64,000 bases of DNA, taken from positions 1 through 64,000 of the forward strand of contig BNBH01000003.1 in NCBI GenBank assembly GCA_014655195.1, read 5' to 3'. The stretch is from Streptomyces cellulosae. Lineage in GTDB: Bacteria; Actinomycetota; Actinomycetes; Streptomycetales; Streptomycetaceae. The position numbers were made by a program, and so were the translations under genes. This document shows, piece after piece, positions 47,883-55,650 of this stretch. The notes beneath the pieces were generated by a model, which made no database searches, had not been told where the DNA came from, and saw only the letters and a list, made by a program, of their open reading frames with translations. Position 1 is the stretch's first letter. Each line of letters starts with the position of its first letter.

Positions 47883-48616
47883 CCACGACACCCGCCGCGG
47901 ACACGGTCCCCACGGCCGCCGCGCTCGCCCTCGGCGACGACGCCCTGGTGCTCTCCCACCGCCTCGGCGAGTGGGCCGGGCACGCCCCCGTGCTGGAGGA
48001 GGAGGTCGCCCTCGCCAACATCGCGCTCGACCTGCTCGGCCAGGCCCGGGTGCTGCTGTCGATGGCCGGCGACGAGGACGAGCTGGCCTTCCTCCGCGAG
48101 GAGCGCGCCTTCCGCAACCTCCAGCTGGTGGAGCAGCCAGGCGGCGACTTCGCCCACACCATCGCCCGCCAGCTGTACTTCTCGGTCTACCAGCACCTTC
48201 TGCACGACCGCCTGGCCTCCGGCGACGGCCCCTTCGCCCCGCTGGCCGGCAAGGCCGTCAAGGAGGCCGCCTACCACCGCGACCACGCCGAGCAGTGGAC
48301 CCTGCGCCTCGGCGACGGCACGGACGAGAGCCACGCGCGCATGCAGCGGGCCGTGGACGCGCTGTGGCGCTTCACCGGCGAGATGTTCCAGCCCGTCGAG
48401 GGGATCGACGGCGTCGACTGGCCCGCCCTGGAGCGCGACTGGCTGGGCGTGATCGAGGACGTGCTGGGCCGCGCCACGCTCACCGTGCCCGACGGCCCCC
48501 GCACGGGAGCCTGGAGGGCCGGCGCGGGCCGCCAGGGCCTGCACACCGAGCCGTTCGGCCGGATGCTCGCCGAGATGCAGCATCTGCACCGCAGCCACCC
48601 GGGGGCGACATGGTGA
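47879..48616 (+). CDS. paaC: Phenylacetyl-CoA epoxidase subunit PaaC
   Basis: This 245-residue structural ferritin-like subunit pairs with PaaA. DDALVLSHRLGEWAGHAP near residue 20 and NIALDLLGQARVLLSMAGDE near 50 are family segments. It starts with GTG 47879 in a GTGA overlap with paaB. Confidence 0.94.
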   Translation: MTTTPAADTVPTAAALALGDDALVLSHRLGEWAGHAPVLEEEVALANIALDLLGQARVLLSMAGDEDELAFLREERAFRNLQLVEQPGGDFAHTIARQLYFSVYQHLLHDRLASGDGPFAPLAGKAVKEAAYHRDHAEQWTLRLGDGTDESHARMQRAVDALWRFTGEMFQPVEGIDGVDWPALERDWLGVIEDVLGRATLTVPDGPRTGAWRAGAGRQGLHTEPFGRMLAEMQHLHRSHPGATW

Positions 48617-49152
48617 CCACCACGCCCCTGGAGGAGCAACTGCTGGAGCTCGCCGGCTCGGTGCCCGACCCGGAGCTGCCCGTGCTGACCCTGCGCGAGC
48701 TGGGCGTGGTCCGCGCGGTGCGGGCGCACGGCACCGACAGCGTCGAGGTCGACCTCACCCCGACCTACACCGGCTGCCCGGCCGTCGAGGTGATGAGCCT
48801 CGACATAGAGCGCGTGCTGCGCGAGCACGGCGTCCGCGAGGTCACGGTGCGCACGGTCCTTGCCCCCGCCTGGTCGACCGACGACATCACGGACGAAGGC
48901 CGCCGCAAACTGCGGGAGTTCGGCATAGCCCCGCCGCGCACAGGCGCCTCCTCCGGGCCCGTGCGGGTCGAGCTCGGACCCACACGCAGCCGCGACGGCG
49001 ACAGCGCCGACGGGACGCGGGAGCCCATCCTCTGCCCGCACTGCGGCTCCCCCGAGACCGAACTGCTCAGCCGCTTCTCCTCCACCGCGTGCAAGGCGCT
49101 GCGCCGCTGTCTGGCCTGCCGTGAACCGTTCGACCACTTCAAGGAGTTGTGA
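48610..49152 (+). CDS. paaD: Fe-S maturation-type protein PaaD
   Basis: This 180-residue protein has an N-terminal DUF59/MIP18 domain (SVPDPELPVLTLRELGVV near 17, TPTYTGCPAVEVM near 50 with the conserved Cys) and a C-terminal zinc-ribbon-like part (CPHCGS...CLACREP). It assists Fe-S or di-iron assembly of the epoxidase. The start may be ATG 48610 or GTG 48613, both overlapping the paaC end. Confidence 0.93.
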   Translation: MVTTTPLEEQLLELAGSVPDPELPVLTLRELGVVRAVRAHGTDSVEVDLTPTYTGCPAVEVMSLDIERVLREHGVREVTVRTVLAPAWSTDDITDEGRRKLREFGIAPPRTGASSGPVRVELGPTRSRDGDSADGTREPILCPHCGSPETELLSRFSSTACKALRRCLACREPFDHFKEL

Positions 49153-50213
49153 TGGCCCGCTTCCACCGGCTCCGGGTGGCCGCGGTCGACCGGCTCACCG
49201 ACGACTCCGTCGCGATCACCCTCGCCGTTCCCCCGGAGCTCCGCGAGGAGTACCGCCACCTGCCCGGCCAGCACCTCACGCTGCGCCGCGTCGCCGACGG
49301 CGAGGAGATCCGCCGCACCTACTCGATCTGCTCCCCCGCCCCCGACGGCGAGGCGCCCGGCACCCTGCGGGTGGGCGTGCGGCTGGTGGAGGGCGGCGCG
49401 TTCTCCACGTACGCGCTGAAGGAGATCGGCCTCGGCGACGAGCTGGAGGTCATGACCCCCGCGGGCCGCTTCACTCTCCCCCCGGCCCCCGGGCTCTACG
49501 CGGCCGTAGTCGGGGGGAGCGGCATCACCCCGGTGCTGTCGATCGCCTCGACGCTCCTGGCCCGTGAGCCGGAGGCCCGGTTCTGCCTGATACGCAGCGA
49601 CCGGACGACCGCCTCGACGATGTTCCTGGAGGAGGTCGCCGACCTGAAGGACCGCTTCCCCGACCGGTTCCAGCTGGTGACGGCGCTCTCCCGGGAGGAG
49701 CAGCAGGCCGGGCTGCCGTCCGGACGGCTGGACCAGGAGCGGCTGGTCTCGCTGCTCCCGGCGCTGCTGCCGGTGGACCGGGTCGACGGCTGGTTCCTGT
49801 GCGGACCGTACGGACTGGTGGAGGGCGCCGAGCGGGCGCTGCGCGGGCTGGGCGTCTCCCGCTCCCGCATCCACCAGGAGATCTTCCACGTGGACTCCGG
49901 ACCGTCCGCCTCCGCCGGCGCCTCGGCCGCCCCCGCGCACAGCACGGTGACGGCGCGGCTCGACGGACGCGGCGGCACCTGGCCCGTCCAGGCGGGCGAG
50001 TCCCTGCTGGACACGGTGCTGCGCAACCGCCCCGACGCGCCCTACGCCTGCAAGGGCGGCGTGTGCGGCACCTGCCGTGCGTTCCTGGTCTCCGGCGAGG
50101 TGCGCATGGACCGCAACTTCGCCCTGGAGTCGGAGGAGACGGAGGCGGGATACGTCCTGGCCTGCCAGTCGCACCCGGTCACGGAGAAGGTCGAGCTGGA
50201 CTTCGACCGCTGA
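49152..50213 (+). CDS. paaE: Phenylacetyl-CoA epoxidase reductase PaaE
   Basis: This 353-residue reductase passes electrons from NADPH to PaaABC. It has an FAD-binding front (RRTYSICS near 57), an NAD(P) domain (VVGGSGITPVLSIASTLL near 118) and a C-terminal plant-type ferredoxin (ACKGGVCGTCRAFLVSGEV near 295 with a fourth Cys in VLACQSHP). ATG 49152 is preferred because AAGGAG ends 5 nt before it. A GTG sits directly upstream at 49149. Confidence 0.95.
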   Translation: MARFHRLRVAAVDRLTDDSVAITLAVPPELREEYRHLPGQHLTLRRVADGEEIRRTYSICSPAPDGEAPGTLRVGVRLVEGGAFSTYALKEIGLGDELEVMTPAGRFTLPPAPGLYAAVVGGSGITPVLSIASTLLAREPEARFCLIRSDRTTASTMFLEEVADLKDRFPDRFQLVTALSREEQQAGLPSGRLDQERLVSLLPALLPVDRVDGWFLCGPYGLVEGAERALRGLGVSRSRIHQEIFHVDSGPSASAGASAAPAHSTVTARLDGRGGTWPVQAGESLLDTVLRNRPDAPYACKGGVCGTCRAFLVSGEVRMDRNFALESEETEAGYVLACQSHPVTEKVELDFDR

Positions 50214-50233
50214 GACTCTGACACCTTGACACC

Positions 50234-50263
50234 GCCGGTCCCGTCCCGCCGGGCGGGACCGGC
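50234..50263 (+). terminator. Terminator of the paaABCDE operon
   Basis: A perfect 10-bp stem (50234-50243 with 50254-50263) lies 20 bp after the paaE stop. The loop can form further C/G pairs. Confidence 0.75.
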
Positions 50264-50307
50264 GCGCAGGACACCTCCTGGGCGTCCCCGGACGTGCTGG
50301 GGGACCG

Positions 50308-50655
50308 TCAGAGCACGTGCCCCGGCTGTCCGTCGTCCGTGACGACGGGACGCCCCGCGGCCTCCCACACCTGCATACCGCCGTCCACGTTCACGGCGTC
50401 GATGCCCTGCTGGGCGAGGTACATGGTGACCTGGGCCGAGCGTCCGCCGGAGCGGCAGATCACATGGATCCGCCCGTCCTGCGGGGCGGCCTCGGTCAGC
50501 TCGCCGTAGCGGGCGACGAACTCGCTGATCGGGATGTGCAGCGCGCCTTCGGCGTGACCGGCCTTCCATTCGTCGTCCTCACGGACGTCCAGCAGGAAGT
50601 CGTCGTCCTTGAGGTCGCCGACCTGGACCGTGGGCACACCAGCTCCAAAACTCAT
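50308..50655 (-). CDS. Rhodanese-domain protein
   Basis: This 115-residue single-domain sulfurtransferase has the active loop VICRSGGRSAQ (Cys near residue 67) and FLLDVREDDEWKAGHAEGAL near 20, the CH2 motifs. It moves sulfane sulfur to a thiol acceptor. The start may be ATG 50655 or GTG 50637, since the GGAGG before the ATG is very close to it. Confidence 0.9.
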   Translation of the reverse strand: MSFGAGVPTVQVGDLKDDDFLLDVREDDEWKAGHAEGALHIPISEFVARYGELTEAAPQDGRIHVICRSGGRSAQVTMYLAQQGIDAVNVDGGMQVWEAAGRPVVTDDGQPGHVL

Positions 50656-50710
50656 GCCTCCGACGCTACCGGACCGGGCACGCCCGCCGGCCGTCGTCCA
50701 CGGGGCCGGC

Positions 50711-51550
50711 TCAGTCCTGCAGCGCCGCCAGCTCCGCCTCGCGCTCGGCCACCTGGGCCCGCAGCTGCGCGGCGATGTCCTCCAGCAGCCCGTCGGGGTC
50801 GTCGGGTGCCAGCCGCAGCATGGAGCCGATGGCGCTCTCCTCCAGGTTCCTGGCGAGCAGCGTGAGCAGTTCCTTGCGCTCGGAGAGCCACTCCAGGCGG
50901 GCGTAGAGCTCGTCCGCGGGGCTGGGGGTGAGCTTGAGCTCAGGTCCGGCGGCCCACTCCTCGGCGAGCTCGCGCAGCTCCTCCGCGCTGCCGCGGGCGT
51001 AGGCGGCGTTGACGCGGGTGATGAACTCCTCGCGGCGGGCGCGCTCCTTGTCCTCCTGCGCCAGGTCGGGGTGCGCCTTGCGGGCCAGCTCGCGGTAGAG
51101 CTTGCGGGCCTCCTCGCTGGGCCGCACCCGCTGCGGGGGACGCACCGGCTGGTCCGTGAGCATGGCGGTGGCCTCGGGGAACAGACCGTCCCCGTCCATC
51201 CAGCCGTTCATCAGCTCCTCGACACCGGGGATCGGCATCAGCCGGGCGCGCGCCTCGTCGGCCCTGCGCCGGTCCTCGGGGTCGTCGCTGCGGGCCGCCT
51301 TGATCTCGAGGATCCTGGCGTCCAGCTCCTCGAGGCGGGCGTACATGGGGCCCAGCTTCTGTTCGTGCAGCCGGGCGAAGTTCTCGACCTCGACGCGGAA
51401 CGTCTCCACGGCGATCTCGAACTCGATCAGCGCCTTCTCCGCCGCCCGCACGGCCTGTTCCAGCCGCTCCTCGGGCCGCGTCGCGCCACCGCCGGCGGGC
51501 GTACGCTGCGCGCCGGCGCCTTCACCCTGCTCACCTTCCGAGGTCGTCAC
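50711..51550 (-). CDS. J-domain-like protein with coiled-coil segments
   Basis: This 279-residue charged protein has a helical segment at about 45-85 (EKALIEFEIAVETFRVEVEN), then KLYRELARKAHPDLAQEDKE near 155-174 with the HPD tripeptide that lets J-domains stimulate Hsp70 (DnaK). The J-like fold continues in FITRVNAAYARG. A third helical region runs to the end. No zinc-finger or Gly/Phe region is present, so this is not classical DnaJ. The start may be GTG 51550 or GTG 51583. The client is unknown. Confidence 0.7.
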   Translation of the reverse strand: MTTSEGEQGEGAGAQRTPAGGGATRPEERLEQAVRAAEKALIEFEIAVETFRVEVENFARLHEQKLGPMYARLEELDARILEIKAARSDDPEDRRRADEARARLMPIPGVEELMNGWMDGDGLFPEATAMLTDQPVRPPQRVRPSEEARKLYRELARKAHPDLAQEDKERARREEFITRVNAAYARGSAEELRELAEEWAAGPELKLTPSPADELYARLEWLSERKELLTLLARNLEESAIGSMLRLAPDDPDGLLEDIAAQLRAQVAEREAELAALQD

Positions 51551-51634
51551 CCGGACAGCGTAGGCCACCTGCGGCGACGGCACGCCCTGTCACCGGGACC
51601 TGCGCCGTCGCCGGGCCGGGACGTCCCGTGACGG

Positions 51635-51722
51635 ACCGGCCCAGGACCGGACCGGGACCGGCCCAGGAACGGCCCAAGACCGGCCCAGGAACGGCTCCGG
51701 ACCGGCCCAGGACCGCCTCAGA
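51635..51722. repeat. Four tandem 22-bp repeats
   Basis: ACCGGCCCAGGA occurs at 51635, 51657, 51679 and 51701, an exact 22-bp period with ten less-conserved bases between. The last unit runs through the stop codon of the DUF2252 gene. The block fills most of the space between the DUF2252 gene and the J-domain-like gene. Confidence 0.9.
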
Positions 51723-53187
51723 CCCCCATCTCCGCGGCGATCCGCCCCGCGCGCACCGCCGCCACCAGGTCCGCGTGGTCGGCCTCGGTGCGGTCGGCGT
51801 AGGAGACGGCGAACGCGGCGACCGCCTCGTCCAGCTCGTCGTTCTTGCCGCAGTACCCGGTGATCAGGCGGGGGTCGGCGCTGTGGCTGTGGGCGCGGGC
51901 CAGCAGGGCGCCGGTCATGCGGGCGTAGTCGTCGATCTGGTCGGCGGCCAGCGCGGCCGGGTCCACGCTGCCCTTGCGGTTGCGGAACTGGCGCACCTGG
52001 TACGGCCGCCCGTCGACGGTGGTCCAGCCGAGCAGGCTGTCGCTTATCACCTGCATCCGCTTCTGCCCCTCGACCACACGGCGGCCCTCGTGCTCCGGCG
52101 CGGGGGCGTCGAAGCCGGCGGCGGGGAGGTGCGGCACCAGCGCCGAGGGACGGGCCTCCTTGACCTGGAGGACGAGCGGCTCGCCCCGGTGGTCGAGAAG
52201 GAGCACGACGTAGGAGCGGGTGCCGACGCTGCCGGTGCCGACGACCCGGAACGCCACGTCGTGCACGGCGTAGCGGGCGAGGAGGGGGTGGCGGTCGGCC
52301 GGGAGCGTGGCGAGGTACTGCTCGAGGGAGGAGGCGACGGCGAAGGCCTCGGCGTCCGGGACGCGGCGCAGCACGGGCGGGGCGTCGACGAAGCGGCGTC
52401 CGCCGTCCTCGGTGCGCTCGGTGGACTTGGCGGCGAAGCGGCCGCTGGTGTTGGCGCGGGCCTTCTCGGCGACCCGCTCCAGGGTGCCGACGAGATCGTG
52501 CGCGTCGGTGTGGGAGACCAGCTCCTCGTCCGCGATGGCGTTCCACGCGTCCAGGGCGGGCAGCTTGGCCAGCAGGCGCATGGTGCGGCGGTAGGCGCCC
52601 ACCGCGTCGTGGGCGGCCGCGCGGCAGACGTCCTCGTCCGCTCCGGCCTCCCGCCCGGCGAGCACCAGGGAGGCGGCGACCCGCTTGAGGTCCCACTCCC
52701 ACGGGCCGTGCACGGTCTCGTCGAAGTCGTTGAGGTCGATGACCAGGCCGCCGCGGGCGTCGCCGTAGAGGCCGAAGTTGGCCGCGTGGGCGTCGCCGCA
52801 GATCTGCGCGCCGATCCCGGTGACGGGCGTGCGGGCGAGGTCGTGGCCCATGAGGCCGGCGGAGCCGCGCAGGAAGGCGAACGGGGTGGCCGCCATCCGG
52901 CCGACACGGATCGGCGTCAGTTCGGGCAGCCGGCCGCGGCCGGACTCCTCGACGGCGGTCACGGCGCCGGGGCGGGACGCGTCCAGGTCGAGGGCGGCGT
53001 GGGCGCTCCGGGGGACCCGGGCGCGCAGCGCCTTGCCCTCCCGCTGGGGCGTCCCGGCGGCGGGCCGGCGGCCGAATCCCGGCACCCGCGGCAGCCGCGG
53101 TCCGCTCCCGGCGCCCTCGGCCCCGGGCACTCCGGCGTCCCCTTCGACCCCTCCGGCGTCGACCCCTCCGGCTCGGGCGTCGCTCAT
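51718..53187 (-). CDS. DUF2252 family protein
   Basis: This 489-residue protein has a kinase-like fold hint: ICGDAHAANFGLYGDARGGL near 150 and VIDLNDFDETVHGPWEWDLK near 170 resemble catalytic and metal loops of aminoglycoside-phosphotransferase-like enzymes, and GKNDELDEAVAAFAVSYADR lies near the end. The N-terminus (about 1-50) is Gly/Ala-rich. No substrate is known to me. The start is ATG 53187 with GGAGG 8 nt upstream. Confidence 0.85.
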   Translation of the reverse strand: MSDARAGGVDAGGVEGDAGVPGAEGAGSGPRLPRVPGFGRRPAAGTPQREGKALRARVPRSAHAALDLDASRPGAVTAVEESGRGRLPELTPIRVGRMAATPFAFLRGSAGLMGHDLARTPVTGIGAQICGDAHAANFGLYGDARGGLVIDLNDFDETVHGPWEWDLKRVAASLVLAGREAGADEDVCRAAAHDAVGAYRRTMRLLAKLPALDAWNAIADEELVSHTDAHDLVGTLERVAEKARANTSGRFAAKSTERTEDGGRRFVDAPPVLRRVPDAEAFAVASSLEQYLATLPADRHPLLARYAVHDVAFRVVGTGSVGTRSYVVLLLDHRGEPLVLQVKEARPSALVPHLPAAGFDAPAPEHEGRRVVEGQKRMQVISDSLLGWTTVDGRPYQVRQFRNRKGSVDPAALAADQIDDYARMTGALLARAHSHSADPRLITGYCGKNDELDEAVAAFAVSYADRTEADHADLVAAVRAGRIAAEMGV

Positions 53188-53508
53188 CACGACCGCCTCC
53201 CCCCATGCACATGTGTGCGGTGCACACCCGCCGACATCGATCGAGCAGACCGTACAACCGGCGGCCGCGCGGGCGGCAGCCCTGTGGACGACGCACAGCC
53301 TGTGGACAGTCGGGCGCGACGACAACACCCTCCAGTCGACCGCCCGTTCGGCCACACCCTGCCCGGCCGACCCCGAACCGCACCCCGCCCCCGGTCCGTT
53401 ACGACCGGAGTTCACCCCTCTTGCCGCCCCTGTACCGCCCCGGCGGCCGCAATTGGATCATGAGATGTTCCTCACACACGCACCCGCCGCCCCGTGATCC
53501 CGGACATG
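53188..53508. other. Gap between DUF2252 gene and tRNA-Leu terminator
   Basis: This 321-bp stretch shows no convincing gene on either strand and no repeat. It should hold the leftward promoter of the DUF2252 gene, but I see no clear -35/-10 pair. Confidence 0.5.
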
Positions 53509-53545
53509 CGAAACGGGCGGCATCCGATGGATGCCGCCCGTTTCG
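53509..53545 (-). terminator. Terminator of tRNA-Leu
   Basis: A perfect 17-bp stem (53509-53525 with 53529-53545) with a GAT loop begins 6 bp after the tRNA 3' end. On the minus strand it continues into mixed sequence. Confidence 0.85.
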
Positions 53546-53551
53546 ACGGTG

Positions 53552-53635
53552 TGCGCGAGGGGGGAGTTGAACCCCCACGCCCTTTCGGGCACTGGAACCT
53601 GAATCCAGCGCGTCTGCCTATTCCGCCACCCGCGC
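53552..53635 (-). tRNA. tRNA-Leu (anticodon CAG)
   Basis: This 84-nt class II tRNA has a 7-bp acceptor (GCGCGGG with CTCGCGC, one G-T pair), a D arm starting TGGCGGAATAGGCAGACGC, an anticodon stem CTGGA/TCCAG with loop TTCAGGT (anticodon CAG, reads CUG), a long variable arm (TGCCCGAAAGGGCG) and a T arm with GTTCAACTC. The 3' CCA is not encoded. Confidence 0.96.
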
Positions 53636-54212
53636 ATTGGGTGTGTCTTCCGGTCCTTGCCCCGTGGGGCCTGGCGCCTTCCGACATCGAGAACATTAGC
53701 ACGCTGGCCGGGGTGGATTCACATCCCTTCTCCGGGGACCGCCTCCGACCGGCGGCGACGCCGCCACGGCCCCCACGAGGCGTCCCGTTCACATCTGCCC
53801 ATGGCCCCCCGCTCGCCGGCCGGGACGGCATCCGCCCTGGCCCGCCGCCGTTCACAGCGGCGACCCGCACGCTCGTTCTGTCGCGGTCATGACCGCTCCA
53901 CGTATCAACCTCGTACCGGTGGCGTCCGTCTCCCCAGGAGGCGGACCGAGTCCGCCGCCGGGTGCGGGACACTGGTTTGTGGCCCCCTCTACGATCCATG
54001 GCAGAACGACGGGCACCACCACGGCCGGCGGAGTTCGAAGAGGAGCCTCGGAGGGAACTTCGTCAGGCGCCGACACCCGGCGGCCGGGCGGACAGGGGGA
54101 ACCAGCCGATCGGGCGGCGCGTGGATACGATCAGTAAGCAGTACCAGGTAAGCGGTGCACGCAGGCGTGCACGGGGCAGTACACAGGACGGCAGCGACGG
54201 AGGAGGTGCCCC
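53636..54212. other. Gap between tRNA-Leu and the fhaA operon
   Basis: In 577 bp I find no supported gene. It should contain the leftward tRNA promoter and the rightward promoter of the fhaA operon. TACGAT at 53990-53995 and at 54126-54131 are possible -10 elements, but neither has a good -35 partner. Confidence 0.5.
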
Positions 54213-55052
54213 ATGGGAGTCCTGAAGAAGTTCGAGCAGCGTCTCGAAGGTCTGGTCAACGGCACCTTCGCCAAGGTGTTCAAGTCCGAGGTCCAGCCCG
54301 TGGAGATCGCCGGTGCGCTCCAGCGGGAGTGCGACAACAACGCCACCATCTGGAACCGCGACCGAACCGTCGTGCCCAACGACTTCATCGTGGAACTGAG
54401 CACACCGGACTTCGAGCGGCTGAGCCCGTACTCCGGGCAGCTCGGCGACGAGCTCGCGGGCATGGTCCGCGACTACGCCAAGCAGCAGCGCTACACGTTC
54501 ATGGGTCCGATCAAGGTGCACCTGGAGAAGGCCGAGGACCTCGACACCGGCCTGTACCGGGTACGCAGCCGCACGCTCGCCTCGTCCACCAGCCAGGCGG
54601 CGGCGCCCGGCGCGGCCCCCGCGGCCCCGCCCGCCGGCCGTCCCGGAGGCTACGGCTACCCGCCGGCCGCCCCCGCGGGCGTCCCGCCCATGCCCGCCGC
54701 GCCTCCTCCCGGCCGCCCCAGCGGCTACGGCTACCCGCCGGCTGCGGCCCCCGGCCCCGTGCCCGGCGGACGCACCCGCTACTGGATCGAGATCAACGGC
54801 ACCCGCCACCAGATCTCCCGCCCCACCCTGGTGATGGGCCGCAGCACCGAGGCCGACGTGCGGATCGACGATCCCGGCGTCTCCCGCCGGCACTGCGAGA
54901 TCCGGACCGGAACGCCCTCGACGATCCAGGATCTCGGCTCCACCAACGGCATCGTGGTGGACGGACAGCACACCACCCGCGCTACGCTCCGCGACGGCTC
55001 GCGGATCGTCGTGGGCAGCACCACCGTTATCTATAGGCAAGCCGAAGGGTGA
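54213..55052 (+). CDS. fhaA: FhaA-like protein (DUF3662 plus FHA domain)
   Basis: This 279-residue protein has an N-terminal DUF3662 domain (about 1-125, MGVLKKFEQRLEGLVNGTFA), a Gly/Tyr/Pro linker with a repeated GYGYPPAA motif, and a C-terminal FHA domain (VMGRSTEADVRIDDPGVSRR near 210, with the phosphothreonine-binding Arg and Ser/His). In mycobacteria FhaA reads phosphorylated MviN and helps regulate peptidoglycan synthesis. It leads the operon here. ATG 54213 has GGAGGAGGTG upstream. Confidence 0.93.
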   Translation: MGVLKKFEQRLEGLVNGTFAKVFKSEVQPVEIAGALQRECDNNATIWNRDRTVVPNDFIVELSTPDFERLSPYSGQLGDELAGMVRDYAKQQRYTFMGPIKVHLEKAEDLDTGLYRVRSRTLASSTSQAAAPGAAPAAPPAGRPGGYGYPPAAPAGVPPMPAAPPPGRPSGYGYPPAAAPGPVPGGRTRYWIEINGTRHQISRPTLVMGRSTEADVRIDDPGVSRRHCEIRTGTPSTIQDLGSTNGIVVDGQHTTRATLRDGSRIVVGSTTVIYRQAEG

Positions 55053-55062
55053 AGCGGGGGCA

Positions 55063-55566
55063 ATGTCAGAGCTGACCCTCACGGTCATGCGGCTGGGTTT
55101 CCTGGCCGTTCTGTGGCTGTTCGTGATCGTGGCCGTGCAGGTCATCCGGAGTGACCTGTTCGGCACTCGCGTCACCCAGCGCGGATCCCGGCGCGAGGCC
55201 GGCCGGCAGCAGGCGGCCCGCCAGGCGCCGCCGCAGCAGCGCCAGCAGTCCGGCGGCCGCCGCGGCCGCAACACCCCCACCAAGCTGGTCGTGACCGAGG
55301 GCACCCTGACCGGGACCACCGTCGCGCTCCAGGGCCAGACCATCACCCTGGGCCGGGCGCACGACAGCACGATCGTGCTGGACGACGACTACGCCTCCAG
55401 CCGCCATGCCAGGATCTACCCGGACCGCGACGGTCAGTGGATCGTCGAGGACCTGGGCTCCACCAACGGCACCTACCTGGACCGGACCCGGCTGACGACC
55501 CCCACACCGATTTCGCCGGGCGCACCGATCCGCATCGGCAAGACCGTCATCGAGCTGCGGAAGTAG
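55063..55566 (+). CDS. fhaB: FhaB-like membrane-anchored FHA protein
   Basis: This 167-residue protein has an N-terminal membrane helix (LGFLAVLWLFVIVAVQVI near 11-28), a Gln/Arg-rich linker and an FHA domain (ITLGRAHDSTIVLDDDYASS near 92). Its mycobacterial counterpart binds phospho-PbpA/FipA and links kinase signalling to septal synthesis. It follows fhaA by 10 bp. Confidence 0.93.
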   Translation: MSELTLTVMRLGFLAVLWLFVIVAVQVIRSDLFGTRVTQRGSRREAGRQQAARQAPPQQRQQSGGRRGRNTPTKLVVTEGTLTGTTVALQGQTITLGRAHDSTIVLDDDYASSRHARIYPDRDGQWIVEDLGSTNGTYLDRTRLTTPTPISPGAPIRIGKTVIELRK

Positions 55567-55650
55567 TACGAGAATGAGCGAGCGGAGCGAGCACGCAGTG
55601 GGGGTCCTCACCCAGGGTCCCGGCGCGCTCCCGACCGGAGGGTGGGCAGT

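Noticed and set aside
51635..51722. CRISPR or minisatellite-coded protein
   Set aside because: Units abut without spacers and lie outside the coding frame except for the final stop codon.
53509..53635. tRNA-Leu as an integration site of a mobile element
   Set aside because: No integrase or duplicated tRNA end is present, and both sides carry ordinary core genes.
53636..54212. Small genes in the gap before fhaA
   Set aside because: Short frames on both strands lack ribosome sites and family features, and some overlap the tRNA.
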